This document shows, piece after piece, positions 39,477-47,709 of a stretch of 64,000 nucleotides of DNA. The notes beneath the pieces are model-generated. The model searched no databases. It had not been told where the DNA came from and worked only from the letters and a program-made list of their open reading frames with translations. Made by a program: the position numbers and the translations under genes. Source of the DNA: Clostridiales bacterium (GTDB lineage: Bacteria; Bacillota; Clostridia; Christensenellales; Aristaeellaceae); assembly GCA_022787165.1 (NCBI GenBank), contig JALFVL010000026.1, positions 1-64,000 of the forward strand. The letters are read 5' to 3'. The stretch's first letter is position 1. Every line of letters begins with the position of its first letter.

Positions 39477-40484
39477 TTACTGCCAGGCCTGGTCGAGCGT
39501 CACGCCGGCGAAGTAGTGCGTCACGATCTCCTCCGCGCTGCTCCCGCCCCTGGCCATCGCATAGGCGCCCCACTGGCTCATGCCTACGCCGTGGCCGTAG
39601 CCCTTGCCGCTCATGACGACCTGGCCGTCGCTGAGCTTCAGGCTCTCAATCAGACAGGAGCGCATCTTCGTCGACCCGATGGCAATGCGGAAGGCTGGAG
39701 CGGAGACCTCCTTGCCGGAGATCATCAGCGTCGTCGCGCGCCCGGATTCGCCGCGCTGGCCGATGGAGATATCCGTCAGCGCTTCAATCGCGCCGCCGCC
39801 CGCGTCGCGCGCTGCGGCGAGCACCTCCTCCGCCGTAAAGACGGCCTCCCAGCTCGCCGCCTCGGCGGGCGCCTCGTCGTTTTCCATGCCCTTGACGCAC
39901 TGCGTGTAGCCGGGCTCCTCCTTCTCGTAGTCAAGCCCCTCCTTGGCGCGCGCCGTCAGTCCGCCCGAATGCGCGTGGAACCAGGCGTAGGGCAGCTCGC
40001 CGCCGGCGTTGAGCACGATGCCGCGCGTCTCGCTGACGGCCTGGCGGATGCGCTCGTTGACGCCCGATGCGTCATAGGCCTGCGCTTCCTTGATGTCCGT
40101 GGAGATATCCGCGCCCTCGTACATCGATTCCTTCTGCGAGACGAATTGCAGCACAAACGTCCGCGCGAGGATCGCCTGTGCCTTGAGCGCCTCCAGCGGC
40201 CAGTCGCCGGCCATCTCCCCCGCGAGCACGGCGGGCAGATAATCCTCGACGGAAAGCGCCTCGACGCGCCCGTTTTCCGTGTCATACACGCGCAGCACGG
40301 GCACGCCCTGCGCGTTTCTTTCAAGCCTGTCCGGCACGAGCTCCGCCGCCGTCTTTCCCTGCGTCTTCGCAGGCGTGTTTTCCGGCTGGGGCAGGGCGGG
40401 CTTGTCCGCCTGCGTGCCGCGCGAGGCGCAGCCCGTACACAGCAGCAAAGCCACAAGCGCCGGCACGATCGGTTTCAAATTCAT
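39477..40484 (-). CDS. SpoIID/LytB-domain lipoprotein
   Basis: The 335-aa product belongs to the SpoIID family of peptidoglycan lytic enzymes and activators used in spore engulfment or wall remodelling. A lipobox LLCTGC (about residues 14-19) indicates a lipoprotein. Family motifs are VEDYLPAVLAGEMAGDWPLEALKAQAILART (quoted part: LPAVLAGEMAGDWPLEALKA), AWFHAHSGG and GKGYGHGVGMSQWGAYAMA. The start is ATG 40484 because GGAGGG lies 7 bases upstream; ATG 40490 abuts the ribosome site. No other sporulation genes are in the window. Confidence 0.92.
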   Translation of the reverse strand: MNLKPIVPALVALLLCTGCASRGTQADKPALPQPENTPAKTQGKTAAELVPDRLERNAQGVPVLRVYDTENGRVEALSVEDYLPAVLAGEMAGDWPLEALKAQAILARTFVLQFVSQKESMYEGADISTDIKEAQAYDASGVNERIRQAVSETRGIVLNAGGELPYAWFHAHSGGLTARAKEGLDYEKEEPGYTQCVKGMENDEAPAEAASWEAVFTAEEVLAAARDAGGGAIEALTDISIGQRGESGRATTLMISGKEVSAPAFRIAIGSTKMRSCLIESLKLSDGQVVMSGKGYGHGVGMSQWGAYAMARGGSSAEEIVTHYFAGVTLDQAWQ

Positions 40485-40531
40485 CGTCATCCCTCCGGCA
40501 CATAGTATGCGCGGATGGAGGGAGGGCATGC

Positions 40532-40558
40532 AAAAAGCGGCGCAAAGGACGCGCCGCT
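40532..40558 (-). terminator. Terminator of the SH3-domain gene
   Basis: An 8-bp stem (40536-40543 with 40551-40558), followed on the minus strand by TTTTTGC. Confidence 0.85.
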
Positions 40559-40575
40559 CAGAGCACAGAAAACAT

Positions 40576-41820
40576 TCAATAATTCACATTCCAGGTCGAG
40601 ACATAGGCCACGCCGCTGTCGATGAGGATCATGCAGACGCTCTCGCCGTAGCTGAGAATCGTCATCGGCGTCGCCGGCGGATAGCTCGCCTTGAGCGAGG
40701 TGAGCGTCGAGTCGTTGTAGACGCTCACCATCGTCTCGCTGCTGCCCGCGCGCACGGCGAGCGTGCCTCTCGTGCCCGCTGTGGGCACGGAGGAGACCGG
40801 CGTCTGCGCCGGCACGGGCGTGATCACCTGAACCAGCGGCGACGGCGTGGGCGTCACATAGACGTAGACCGGCGTGCTCGCGCTCGCGGGCGGCAGGTAG
40901 CTGCCGTTAAAGCTCAGGTAGCGCGTCATCATGTAGCCGTGCTTCGTGCCGACATAGACCTCGCACCAGGTCGCGCCGTAGCCGACGACCTTGACCTGCG
41001 TGCCGTTGCGGTATTGGCCGATGGAGCGCGCGCTCTGCGAGGGCGTCTCGCGCAGGTTGAGCACCTGCGTGCTCTTCGGGTTGTTGACGTAGGCCGTCTG
41101 CGAGGCCGTCGCGCCGGAGCCCGTGTTGCTGCCGACCGTGCTGCCCGTGCCGGAGAGATAGGAGGTGGACATGAAGCCCGTCAGGCCGTTCGCCGAGATC
41201 TGATACCAGCCGCTGCCCTTGAGCAGCACGGAGACCTTCGTGCCCGAGGCCAGCGTGCCGACGCTCCCAAAGGAGGAGGACGGGCCGCTGCGCACGTTGA
41301 CGCGCCCGCCGTTTCTCGTCGTCACGGTCGCGCTCGTCTGCGAGGAGCTGATGAAGGAGTCGTGCATATAGCCGTAGACCGGCGTGCCGTTCATCATCAC
41401 ATAGATATAATTCCACTCGTAGCTGCTGTCGACGATGTAGACGCTCGTGCCGCAGGTCACGCGCATGATGACGCTGGTCTCCAGCGACGGGCCGCTGCGC
41501 AGGTTCACATAGCCGCCGTTGGCGTATTTGACGGTTCCCTGGTTGGCCGTCCCGGCCAGCGTCAGGTAGCGCTCGGCCATGTAGCCCGTCCTGCCATCCA
41601 GCGTTTTGACGCGCCAGAAGCCCGCGTCCGAGCTCTCCAGGAGCCGCACCCAGGTGCCGGAGGCGTATTTTCCCAGGCTGCGGCTGCTCGTGCTCGCGTA
41701 TTCGCGCAGGTTGAGCCTGCCGCCCGTGACAACGGCAAACTGATCGGCCAGCGCCATCGCCGGCAACAAAGCCGCCAGCAGCAGCGCGGCCGCCAGCGCC
41801 TTTCTCTTGATGCCCTTCAT
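40576..41820 (-). CDS. Secreted protein with four bacterial SH3 repeats
   Basis: The 414-aa product has a signal peptide (1-25) and four SH3b domains, each opening with a LNLRE or VNLRSGPS/VNVRSGPS-type strand (near residues 35, 105, 172 and 257). A Pro/Thr/Ser linker follows (about 308-345), then a C-terminal beta domain ending STWNVNY. SH3b repeats usually bind peptidoglycan stem peptides, so it is probably wall-associated. The start is ATG 41820 with GGGGGA upstream. It lies upstream of the SpoIID-like gene but has its own terminator. Confidence 0.88.
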   Translation of the reverse strand: MKGIKRKALAAALLLAALLPAMALADQFAVVTGGRLNLREYASTSSRSLGKYASGTWVRLLESSDAGFWRVKTLDGRTGYMAERYLTLAGTANQGTVKYANGGYVNLRSGPSLETSVIMRVTCGTSVYIVDSSYEWNYIYVMMNGTPVYGYMHDSFISSSQTSATVTTRNGGRVNVRSGPSSSFGSVGTLASGTKVSVLLKGSGWYQISANGLTGFMSTSYLSGTGSTVGSNTGSGATASQTAYVNNPKSTQVLNLRETPSQSARSIGQYRNGTQVKVVGYGATWCEVYVGTKHGYMMTRYLSFNGSYLPPASASTPVYVYVTPTPSPLVQVITPVPAQTPVSSVPTAGTRGTLAVRAGSSETMVSVYNDSTLTSLKASYPPATPMTILSYGESVCMILIDSGVAYVSTWNVNY

Positions 41821-41833
41821 CGTGATCCCCCAC

Positions 41834-41932
41834 TTTTGTTATGGAAATCTTTCTCCCAAGGCCCGGCCCCGGGCGCAGAACAACGGCATTTGCATCCCTT
41901 CGCCGGAGATGCAGCACGCCGGTTTCCTCTGT
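41834..41932. repeat. Dispersed repeat family C, copy 2
   Basis: It begins TTTTGTTATGGAAATCTTTC and continues AAGGCCCGGCCCCGGGCGCAG and TTCGCCGGAGATGCAGCACG. It is diverged from, but collinear with, copy 3. Confidence 0.65.
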
Positions 41933-41999
41933 CCATTCGACGAACGGGCGCTCCCATTTCTTCCCTCCGCTGCCCGTTTTTGCGAATTTTGCCGAAACC

Positions 42000-42005
42000 A
42001 GTATA
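42000..42005 (-). promoter_or_regulatory. Extended -10 promoter of the SH3-domain gene
   Basis: TGGTATACT on the minus strand, with no good -35. It is back to back with the rarA promoter. Confidence 0.4.
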
Positions 42006-42037
42006 CCACATTGCCCCGCCCAACGCCAGTCCTCCGT

Positions 42038-42066
42038 TTGCTTTCCCGCCCGGTCTGTACTATAAT
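42038..42066 (+). promoter_or_regulatory. rarA promoter
   Basis: -35 TTGCTT (42038-42043), 17-bp spacer, -10 TATAAT (42061-42066), 24 bases before the start. Confidence 0.75.
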
Positions 42067-42090
42067 CAGGGCATAGAGGGAGGAATGACG

Positions 42091-43422
42091 ATGGAACAGA
42101 CCACGCTCTTTGACGCCTCCGCCGCGGAGCCGCTCGCGGCGCGTCTGCGCCCGCGCACGCTCGACGAATTTGCCGGCCAGCAGCATCTGCTCGGCCCGGG
42201 GAAGGTGCTTCGCCGCCTGATCGAGAGCGACCAAATCAGCTCGATGATCTTCTGGGGCCCGCCGGGCGTCGGGAAGACGACGCTCGCGCGCATCATCGCG
42301 GGGCGCACCAAAGCCGCCTTTGTCGATTTTTCCGCCGTCACCAGCGGCATCCGGGAGATCCGCGCGGTCATGGAGAAGGCCGAGCGCGCCCGGGTCTTCG
42401 GCGAGCGGACGATCGTCTTCGTCGACGAGATTCATCGCTTCAACAAGGCGCAGCAGGATGCCTTTTTGCCCTTCGTGGAAAAGGGGAGCATCATCCTCAT
42501 CGGCGCGACGACGGAAAACCCCTCCTTCGAGGTCAACGGCGCGCTGCTCTCCCGCTGCAAGGTCTTCGTCCTGCAGGCCCTGAGCGAGGAGGACCTGACC
42601 AGCCTGCTCGCCCGCGCGCTGACGGATCCGCGCGGCTTCGGCAGCCAAAAGGTCGACTGTCCGCCGGAGCTGCTGCGCGCGATCGCGGTCTTCGCAAATG
42701 GCGACGCCCGCAGCGCGCTCTCCACGCTCGAGATGGCCGTGCTCAACGCGCCCGAGGAGGGCGGCATGACCCGCGTCACCCGCGAGACGCTCGAGCAGTG
42801 CATCTCCAAAAAGACCCTGCTGTATGACAAGCAGGGTGAGGAGCATTACAACCTGATCTCCGCGCTGCACAAATCCATGCGCAATTCCGACCCGGACGCG
42901 GCGGTTTACTGGCTGGCGCGCATGCTCGAGGCCGGGGAGGATCCGCTCTACGTCGCCCGGCGCGTCATCCGCTTCGCCAGCGAGGACGTCGGCCTGGCCG
43001 ATCCCCGCGCGCTGGAGATCGCCGTCGCCGCCTATCAGGCCTGCCACTTTCTGGGCATGCCCGAATGCACGGTGCATCTGACGCAGGCGGTCGTCTACAT
43101 GGCCCTCGCGCCCAAGTCGAACGCGCTCTACACGGCCTATGAGCAGGCGAAATCAGACGCGCAGAGCCGCATGGCCGAGCCCGTCCCGCTCGTCATCCGC
43201 AACGCGCCGACCAGGCTCATGACCCAGCTGCACTACGGCGAGGGCTATCAATACGCGCATGACGCGCAGGAAAAGCTGACCAGCATGCAGTGCCTGCCCG
43301 ACTCGCTGCGCGGCCGTGTCTACTACGAGCCGACCACCCAGGGGCTTGAGGCCAAATTCAAGGCGCGTCTGGAGGAAATCAAGGCGTGGAAGGCCGCCCA
43401 CAGCGATCCGCAATCGCCATGA
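42091..43422 (+). CDS. rarA: Replication-associated recombination protein A (AAA+ ATPase)
   Basis: RarA/MgsA is a clamp-loader-like AAA+ ATPase acting at stalled replication forks. The 443-aa product has FAGQQHLLGPGKVLRRLIES, Walker A WGPPGVGKTTLARII, Walker B VFVDEIHRFNKAQQDAFLP, sensor 1 LIGATTENPSFEVN and the arginine finger LLSRCKVF. The C-terminal helical domain has RMLEAGEDPLYVARRVIRFA and LAPKSNALYTAY. The start is ATG 42091 with AGGGAGGA upstream; ATG 42085 abuts the ribosome site. It is monocistronic. Confidence 0.95.
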   Translation: MEQTTLFDASAAEPLAARLRPRTLDEFAGQQHLLGPGKVLRRLIESDQISSMIFWGPPGVGKTTLARIIAGRTKAAFVDFSAVTSGIREIRAVMEKAERARVFGERTIVFVDEIHRFNKAQQDAFLPFVEKGSIILIGATTENPSFEVNGALLSRCKVFVLQALSEEDLTSLLARALTDPRGFGSQKVDCPPELLRAIAVFANGDARSALSTLEMAVLNAPEEGGMTRVTRETLEQCISKKTLLYDKQGEEHYNLISALHKSMRNSDPDAAVYWLARMLEAGEDPLYVARRVIRFASEDVGLADPRALEIAVAAYQACHFLGMPECTVHLTQAVVYMALAPKSNALYTAYEQAKSDAQSRMAEPVPLVIRNAPTRLMTQLHYGEGYQYAHDAQEKLTSMQCLPDSLRGRVYYEPTTQGLEAKFKARLEEIKAWKAAHSDPQSP

Positions 43423-43430
43423 TCGGACAA

Positions 43431-43458
43431 TCGCCCGGGCGCAGTCTGTCCCGGGCGA
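43431..43458. terminator. Hairpin between convergent rarA and DUF896 gene
   Basis: A perfect 9-bp stem, TCGCCCGGG/CCCGGGCGA (43431-43439 with 43450-43458). No T-run follows on either side, so it may act as a mRNA end protector. Confidence 0.5.
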
Positions 43459-43471
43459 GCATCTTGCTCTG

Positions 43472-43684
43472 TCAGTTCTTTTTGTCCTTTTTGACGAGCG
43501 GCTTGTAGGTGCCGTCCGCCTGCTCCACGCGCACGCGGCTGAGCGTATCCTCCATGTTGGCGCGGAATTCCTTCAGGTATTGCGCGCGCAGCGCGGCCTG
43601 CTCCTCCAGCTCCTGCGCCGTCAGGCCGACGGTCTTCTTCTTGCGCGCCAGCTCGTTGATGCGCTCGATCTGTGCGTGATCCAT
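43472..43684 (-). CDS. DUF896 protein (YnzC-like)
   Basis: The 70-aa cytoplasmic protein is a two-helix DUF896 member: IERINELARKKKTVGLTAQE followed by RAQYLKEFRANMEDTLSRVR (quoted contiguous part up to 20). The basic tail ends KKDKKN. Starts at ATG 43684 with AGGAGAG upstream. DUF896 proteins such as YnzC are associated with the SOS regulon in Bacillus; no LexA box is visible here. Function unknown. Confidence 0.93.
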   Translation of the reverse strand: MDHAQIERINELARKKKTVGLTAQELEEQAALRAQYLKEFRANMEDTLSRVRVEQADGTYKPLVKKDKKN

Positions 43685-43760
43685 GCTGTCTCTCCTCTTT
43701 CCCCGTTCATGCAGTCTGTCTGCCCCGTATCATACAGGATTTTGCCCCGCGCGTCAAGCA

Positions 43761-43800
43761 TGGCAAAGGGAGGAAGCCGCATGCAGGCGGTTTCCTCCCT
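43761..43800 (-). terminator. nagBA terminator or DUF896 leader hairpin
   Basis: A 9-bp stem, AGGGAGGAA/TTCCTCCCT (43767-43775 with 43792-43800), plus an inner GCCGC/GGCGG pairing, just past the nagA stop. On the minus strand TTTGCC follows. Confidence 0.65.
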
Positions 43801-43810
43801 CATTTCTCTT

Positions 43811-44923
43811 TTATCCCACAACGCCGCAGAGGTTCCATCCCGCGTCCATCAGCGCCAGCACGCCGGCGGCGCCGGGCTCGATGCGCCCGTAGCCCTTCGC
43901 GCCGATCGAGTCGGCGGGCGTGCTCGTCGCCATCGGAATGACCGTCTCCGGCGGGATGCGCGCCAGCGTGATCATGTTGCGCACGGCCTGATGCAGCTTG
44001 AGCGTCGATCCGGCCAGCACGCCGTTTTGCAGCCGCGCCGCGCCGTCTTTGACGAAGACCGCCTGTCCGCCCAGGTCGTACTGCCCATCCGGCAGGCCCG
44101 CCGCCTCCATCGAGTCGGAGATCAGCGCCATGCCCTTTGCGCCCTTGCAAAGCGCCGCGATGCGCAGCACGTCCGGATGCAAATGGATGCCGTCCGCGAT
44201 GACCTGCACGAGGATGCGCTCGTCCGCCAGGCCCGCGCCCGGCACGCCCGGCTCGCGGTGGTGCAGCGGCGTCTGCGCGTTGAACAGATGCGTGATCTGC
44301 GTCAGGCCGGCATTCGCCGCCTCATGGATGTCCGCGGCCGTCGCGCCGGAATGCGCCGCGCAGGTCACGACGCCCAGCCCCTTGAGGTAGGCGATCAGGT
44401 TGAGCGCGCCCGGCAGCTCCGGCGCCAGCGTCATCATTTTTACGCAGGAAAGCCCCCGAACCATCTCCATGTAGGCCTCCACCGACGGGCTGCGCAGGCA
44501 TTCGCCCAGCTGCGCGCCCTTGTAGGCGGGGCTCAGGAAGGGCGCCTCCATGTGCGCGCCCAGCACGGCCGCGCCGCGCGGCTCGGGCCTCTCCATGACA
44601 GCCTGAATGCCGCGGAGCGCCTCGTAGGTCTCCCCCGGCCAGGCGCTCATCGTCGTGGGCACAAACGCCGCCACGCCGGTATCCAGCAGCGCGCAGCTCA
44701 TCCTGCGCACGTTCTCCTCGCCGCGCATGCAGTCCGCGCCGGCAAAGGCGTGAATGTGGATGTCCACAAAGCCGGGGAGCACATAGCATCCGGACGCGTC
44801 GCGGACGTCCTCTCCCGGCCCTGCGCTCAGCGCGCCGGCCTCGGCGATGCGTCCGCCCACCACGCGCACGTCCGCTTTAACCAGCCTGCCGTCCACAAAC
44901 GCCGTTCCGTTTTGAATCAGCAA
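43811..44923 (-). CDS. nagA: N-acetylglucosamine-6-phosphate deacetylase
   Basis: This enzyme converts GlcNAc-6-phosphate to glucosamine-6-phosphate and acetate. The 370-aa product has the metal-binding VDIHIHAFAGADCM, LGAHMEAPFLSPAYKGAQ, the AAHSGATAADIHEA and THLFNAQTPLHHREPG histidines, and the catalytic ISDSMEAAG. I start at TTG 44923 (LLIQNGTAFVDG) because GGAGG lies 7 bases upstream and homologues begin at this point; an in-frame TTG at 44944 lacks a ribosome site. It follows nagB in one operon. Confidence 0.95.
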   Translation of the reverse strand: MLIQNGTAFVDGRLVKADVRVVGGRIAEAGALSAGPGEDVRDASGCYVLPGFVDIHIHAFAGADCMRGEENVRRMSCALLDTGVAAFVPTTMSAWPGETYEALRGIQAVMERPEPRGAAVLGAHMEAPFLSPAYKGAQLGECLRSPSVEAYMEMVRGLSCVKMMTLAPELPGALNLIAYLKGLGVVTCAAHSGATAADIHEAANAGLTQITHLFNAQTPLHHREPGVPGAGLADERILVQVIADGIHLHPDVLRIAALCKGAKGMALISDSMEAAGLPDGQYDLGGQAVFVKDGAARLQNGVLAGSTLKLHQAVRNMITLARIPPETVIPMATSTPADSIGAKGYGRIEPGAAGVLALMDAGWNLCGVVG

Positions 44924-44969
44924 AGGAAACGCCTCCGATCTCAAGCCGCTGCGCCCCGCGGGGCGCGCG

Positions 44970-45701
44970 TCATCTGCTCTCGCGCTCGACCAGCGCGCCC
45001 GCCTCGTGATCCGCCAGAATCACGCAGCAGGGGTGCAGCTGGAGGATGGAAGCCGGAACCTGCGGGGTGATCGGGCCGCAGAGCGTCTTATAGACGGCGT
45101 CGGCCTTGTCCGCGCCCGTCGCGACGAGCACGACGCACTTCGCCGCCATGATGTTTCCGATGCCCATGGAGATTGCCTGGCGCGGCACATCGTCCGGGCT
45201 CTTGAAGAAGCGGGCGTTCGCCTCGATGGTGTCCTGCGTCAGCGTGACGACGTGGGTGCCAAAGGTGAAGTCCTTTGCCGGCTCGTTGAAGCCGATATGG
45301 CCGTTGCGGCCGATGCCCAGCAGCTGGATGTCGATGCCGCCTGCCTCGTGAATCGCGCGGTCATACCTCAGGCCCGCCTCGGCCGAATGGCCGCTGGGCA
45401 GATGCGTGTTCTCCGGGCGCAGGTTGACCTTGCTGAACAGATGCTCCTGCATGAAGGCATGGTAGCTCAGCGGATTCTTGTGGTCGATGCCGACATATTC
45501 GTCAAGGTTGAACGTGCGGACGCGGTCAAAGTCGATGACGCCGCGCTCATACCACTGCACAAGCATCTCATACGCGGGGATCGGGGTGGAACCGGTGGCA
45601 AGGCCCAGCACGCTGTCGCCCTTGCGGGTCACTTGGGCGGCGATCAGAACACCCGCCGCCTCGCAGGCCGCCCTGGCGCTTTCGTAGACATGAAATTCCA
45701 T
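44970..45701 (-). CDS. nagB: Glucosamine-6-phosphate deaminase
   Basis: It converts glucosamine-6-phosphate to fructose-6-phosphate and ammonia, feeding amino sugars into glycolysis. The 243-aa product has LGLATGSTPIPAYEML, TFNLDEYVGI (catalytic Asp), QLLGIGRNGHIGFNEP and the lid region THVVTLTQDTIEANARFF. It starts at ATG 45701 with AGGAGGG upstream, is first in the nagBA operon, and has an extended -10 promoter. Confidence 0.96.
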   Translation of the reverse strand: MEFHVYESARAACEAAGVLIAAQVTRKGDSVLGLATGSTPIPAYEMLVQWYERGVIDFDRVRTFNLDEYVGIDHKNPLSYHAFMQEHLFSKVNLRPENTHLPSGHSAEAGLRYDRAIHEAGGIDIQLLGIGRNGHIGFNEPAKDFTFGTHVVTLTQDTIEANARFFKSPDDVPRQAISMGIGNIMAAKCVVLVATGADKADAVYKTLCGPITPQVPASILQLHPCCVILADHEAGALVERESR

Positions 45702-45734
45702 AATATCCCTCCTGCAAGATTCATATCTGATTCT

Positions 45735-45740
45735 ATTATA
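45735..45740 (-). promoter_or_regulatory. Extended -10 promoter of nagBA
   Basis: TGATATAAT on the minus strand, 34 bases upstream of nagB. The -35 is poor. No clear NagR or CcpA site was seen. Confidence 0.55.
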
Positions 45741-45790
45741 TCATAGTTTCGTCAGATTGCACATGCTTTCCCCGATCGTTTTTTGCAATT

Positions 45791-47695
45791 TCAGGCAGAG
45801 ATCGACATTTCGGCCTTGCGCGCCATCTCCTCCAGCTGCCCGCCGAGCGTCCCGGAAAGGCTCTGGCACAGCCGCGCGGCAAAGCCGTTTGCCGGATCAG
45901 CCAGCGCGCGGATGATCTCCCGCTCGATGGCCGGGCGCTGGCGGTCGATGCCCTGTGCCACGGCAGCGGGCAGAACGACTTGGCGAAGGAGCACGGGCAG
46001 CCTTGCGCGGCGCAGCATCCTCTCCATGCCCGATTTGCCGAGCACGGCCAGCAGCACGCCCGCAGCCGCGCCCGCGATCATGCCCAGAGGCCCCGCGCTG
46101 ATGAGCGCGACGCCGCCTCCGCCGCAGACGCTCGCGCCCGTCGCCGCCAGCACGACGCCCAGCAGCCCGGAGAGCACGTCCATGCCCATCGCGTCCGTCA
46201 TCGACAGGCTGATGCCGCCGACGCCCGCGTCCAGCCGCGCGCCGCTCAGGCTCATCTGCTCCGGCGGCACGCCGCAGCGCAGGCAAAGCCCCGTCAGCTC
46301 GCCCTCCAACGCGCGCAGGAGCGCGTCCGTCCAGGCGCGCAGCGGCTCCTCCATGCGCGCGCGCACGGCCTCCCCGCCGGCCTCCTGCTCCATGCGCGCG
46401 GCGATCACCCGCTCCAGCTCGTCGATCGTCGCCACGCCGCCCTTTCTCCAGAGCGCGACGGCATCGAGCGCACTCTCCTTCGCCGTCTCAAAGAGCGCGG
46501 CGGCCAGCGGCTGGTAGAGCTCGTGGATGCTCGCGCTGACGGCGGCGCTGAGCCTGTCGCCCCGCGCGAGGGAGGCGACCTCCCGCCGAAACAGCGCCAG
46601 ATGCTCGTCGACCCGCCCGGCATAGGCAAGCCCGCGCGCGATGGAGCATTCCGGCTCCGGGCAGAGCACAATCAGGCTGCCGTCAAACGCCTCCCGGCAG
46701 GCCTCCCGGAAGAAGGCCATCCGCGACGCGCCGCCCGTCAGAATGACGGCCTGCGGCGGGCATGCCCGGCTGACCGTCTTCGCCGCGTTCAGCGCGTCGC
46801 GCAGGCAGGTCACAAAGCTGCGCCCGCCCAGCGCCGCCGCCGGTGTGCGGATGATCTCCTCCATCGCCCGGGCGTCGAGGGCAAGCTCGAGCATCAGCGT
46901 CTCGTCGTAGCAGACGACGACCGGCGCGCGCAGCGCGGTCTCCTGCCATTTCTCCTCGTCAAGGAAGTAGCGCTCCTTGAGCCTGCGCGCCTCCAGCTCG
47001 CAGTAGCTTCTCCAGGCCGGGCTCTGCGCCAGCACGCGCTCAAGCCCTGCCCTGTCCGGCGAGGCCTTGACACAGCGCGCAAGGATCAGCTCGTCGAGCA
47101 CGCCGCCGCCCAGGTTCGTGTCGCCAAAGAGCGAGAGGTTCTGCTGATGCCCGTCGACGATATACGCGAAGTCCGTCGTCGAGCTGCCGATGTCGATGAC
47201 GACGGCGCTGCGGCGCATCAGCGCGGGATCAATGCGCAGCCCGCGCGCGTGGCGCGCGTAAAGAAAGGCTGCGCGCGGCTCCGGCACGACGCTCACATTC
47301 GGAAAGCCCGCCGACTCCATCAGCGCGGCATACTGCTGCCGCCTGCCCTCGCCCCAGCCCGCCGGGCAGCCCACGACCGTGCGCGAGACCTCCGCCATCA
47401 GCGCAGGCTCCTCCCGCATCAGCGCCGCCATCACGCCCTGCGCAAACGCGCGCACGGCGGCATGCGCCTGCGGGTCGGTCAGGTAGCGCGACTTGAAGCG
47501 CACCTGCGCGTCCTGCGCGCCCGCCAGGACGCTCGCCTCCTCGCCCACGACGATGCGCCCCTCGCGCGTGCCAACCGCCGAGAGCAGGCTCGTGCGGCCC
47601 AGGAGCGGGAGCATGCGCGGCTCGACCGTCGAATCCGCGTCGAGCACGGCGACCGCGCTCTCGCCGTCGCCCAGATCAAAGCCGAGAATCTTCAT
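45791..47695 (-). CDS. Hsp70-like actin-fold ATPase with C-terminal glycine-rich membrane segment
   Basis: The 634-aa product has a DnaK-type nucleotide-binding domain: phosphate-1 motif LGFDLGDGESAVAV (4-17), phosphate-2 VVIDIGSSTTDFAYIV (165-180) and adenosine motif VILTGGASRMAFF (317-329). Instead of the DnaK substrate-binding domain it has a helical region (about 370-500), a hydrophobic glycine-rich segment (about 505-551) likely in the membrane, and a basic amphipathic tail. It starts at ATG 47695 with GGAGGGG upstream, 14 bases after a two-TM protein gene. It is not DnaK; its role is unknown. Confidence 0.8.
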   Translation of the reverse strand: MKILGFDLGDGESAVAVLDADSTVEPRMLPLLGRTSLLSAVGTREGRIVVGEEASVLAGAQDAQVRFKSRYLTDPQAHAAVRAFAQGVMAALMREEPALMAEVSRTVVGCPAGWGEGRRQQYAALMESAGFPNVSVVPEPRAAFLYARHARGLRIDPALMRRSAVVIDIGSSTTDFAYIVDGHQQNLSLFGDTNLGGGVLDELILARCVKASPDRAGLERVLAQSPAWRSYCELEARRLKERYFLDEEKWQETALRAPVVVCYDETLMLELALDARAMEEIIRTPAAALGGRSFVTCLRDALNAAKTVSRACPPQAVILTGGASRMAFFREACREAFDGSLIVLCPEPECSIARGLAYAGRVDEHLALFRREVASLARGDRLSAAVSASIHELYQPLAAALFETAKESALDAVALWRKGGVATIDELERVIAARMEQEAGGEAVRARMEEPLRAWTDALLRALEGELTGLCLRCGVPPEQMSLSGARLDAGVGGISLSMTDAMGMDVLSGLLGVVLAATGASVCGGGGVALISAGPLGMIAGAAAGVLLAVLGKSGMERMLRRARLPVLLRQVVLPAAVAQGIDRQRPAIEREIIRALADPANGFAARLCQSLSGTLGGQLEEMARKAEMSISA

Positions 47696-47709
47696 CGTCG
47701 TCCCCTCCT

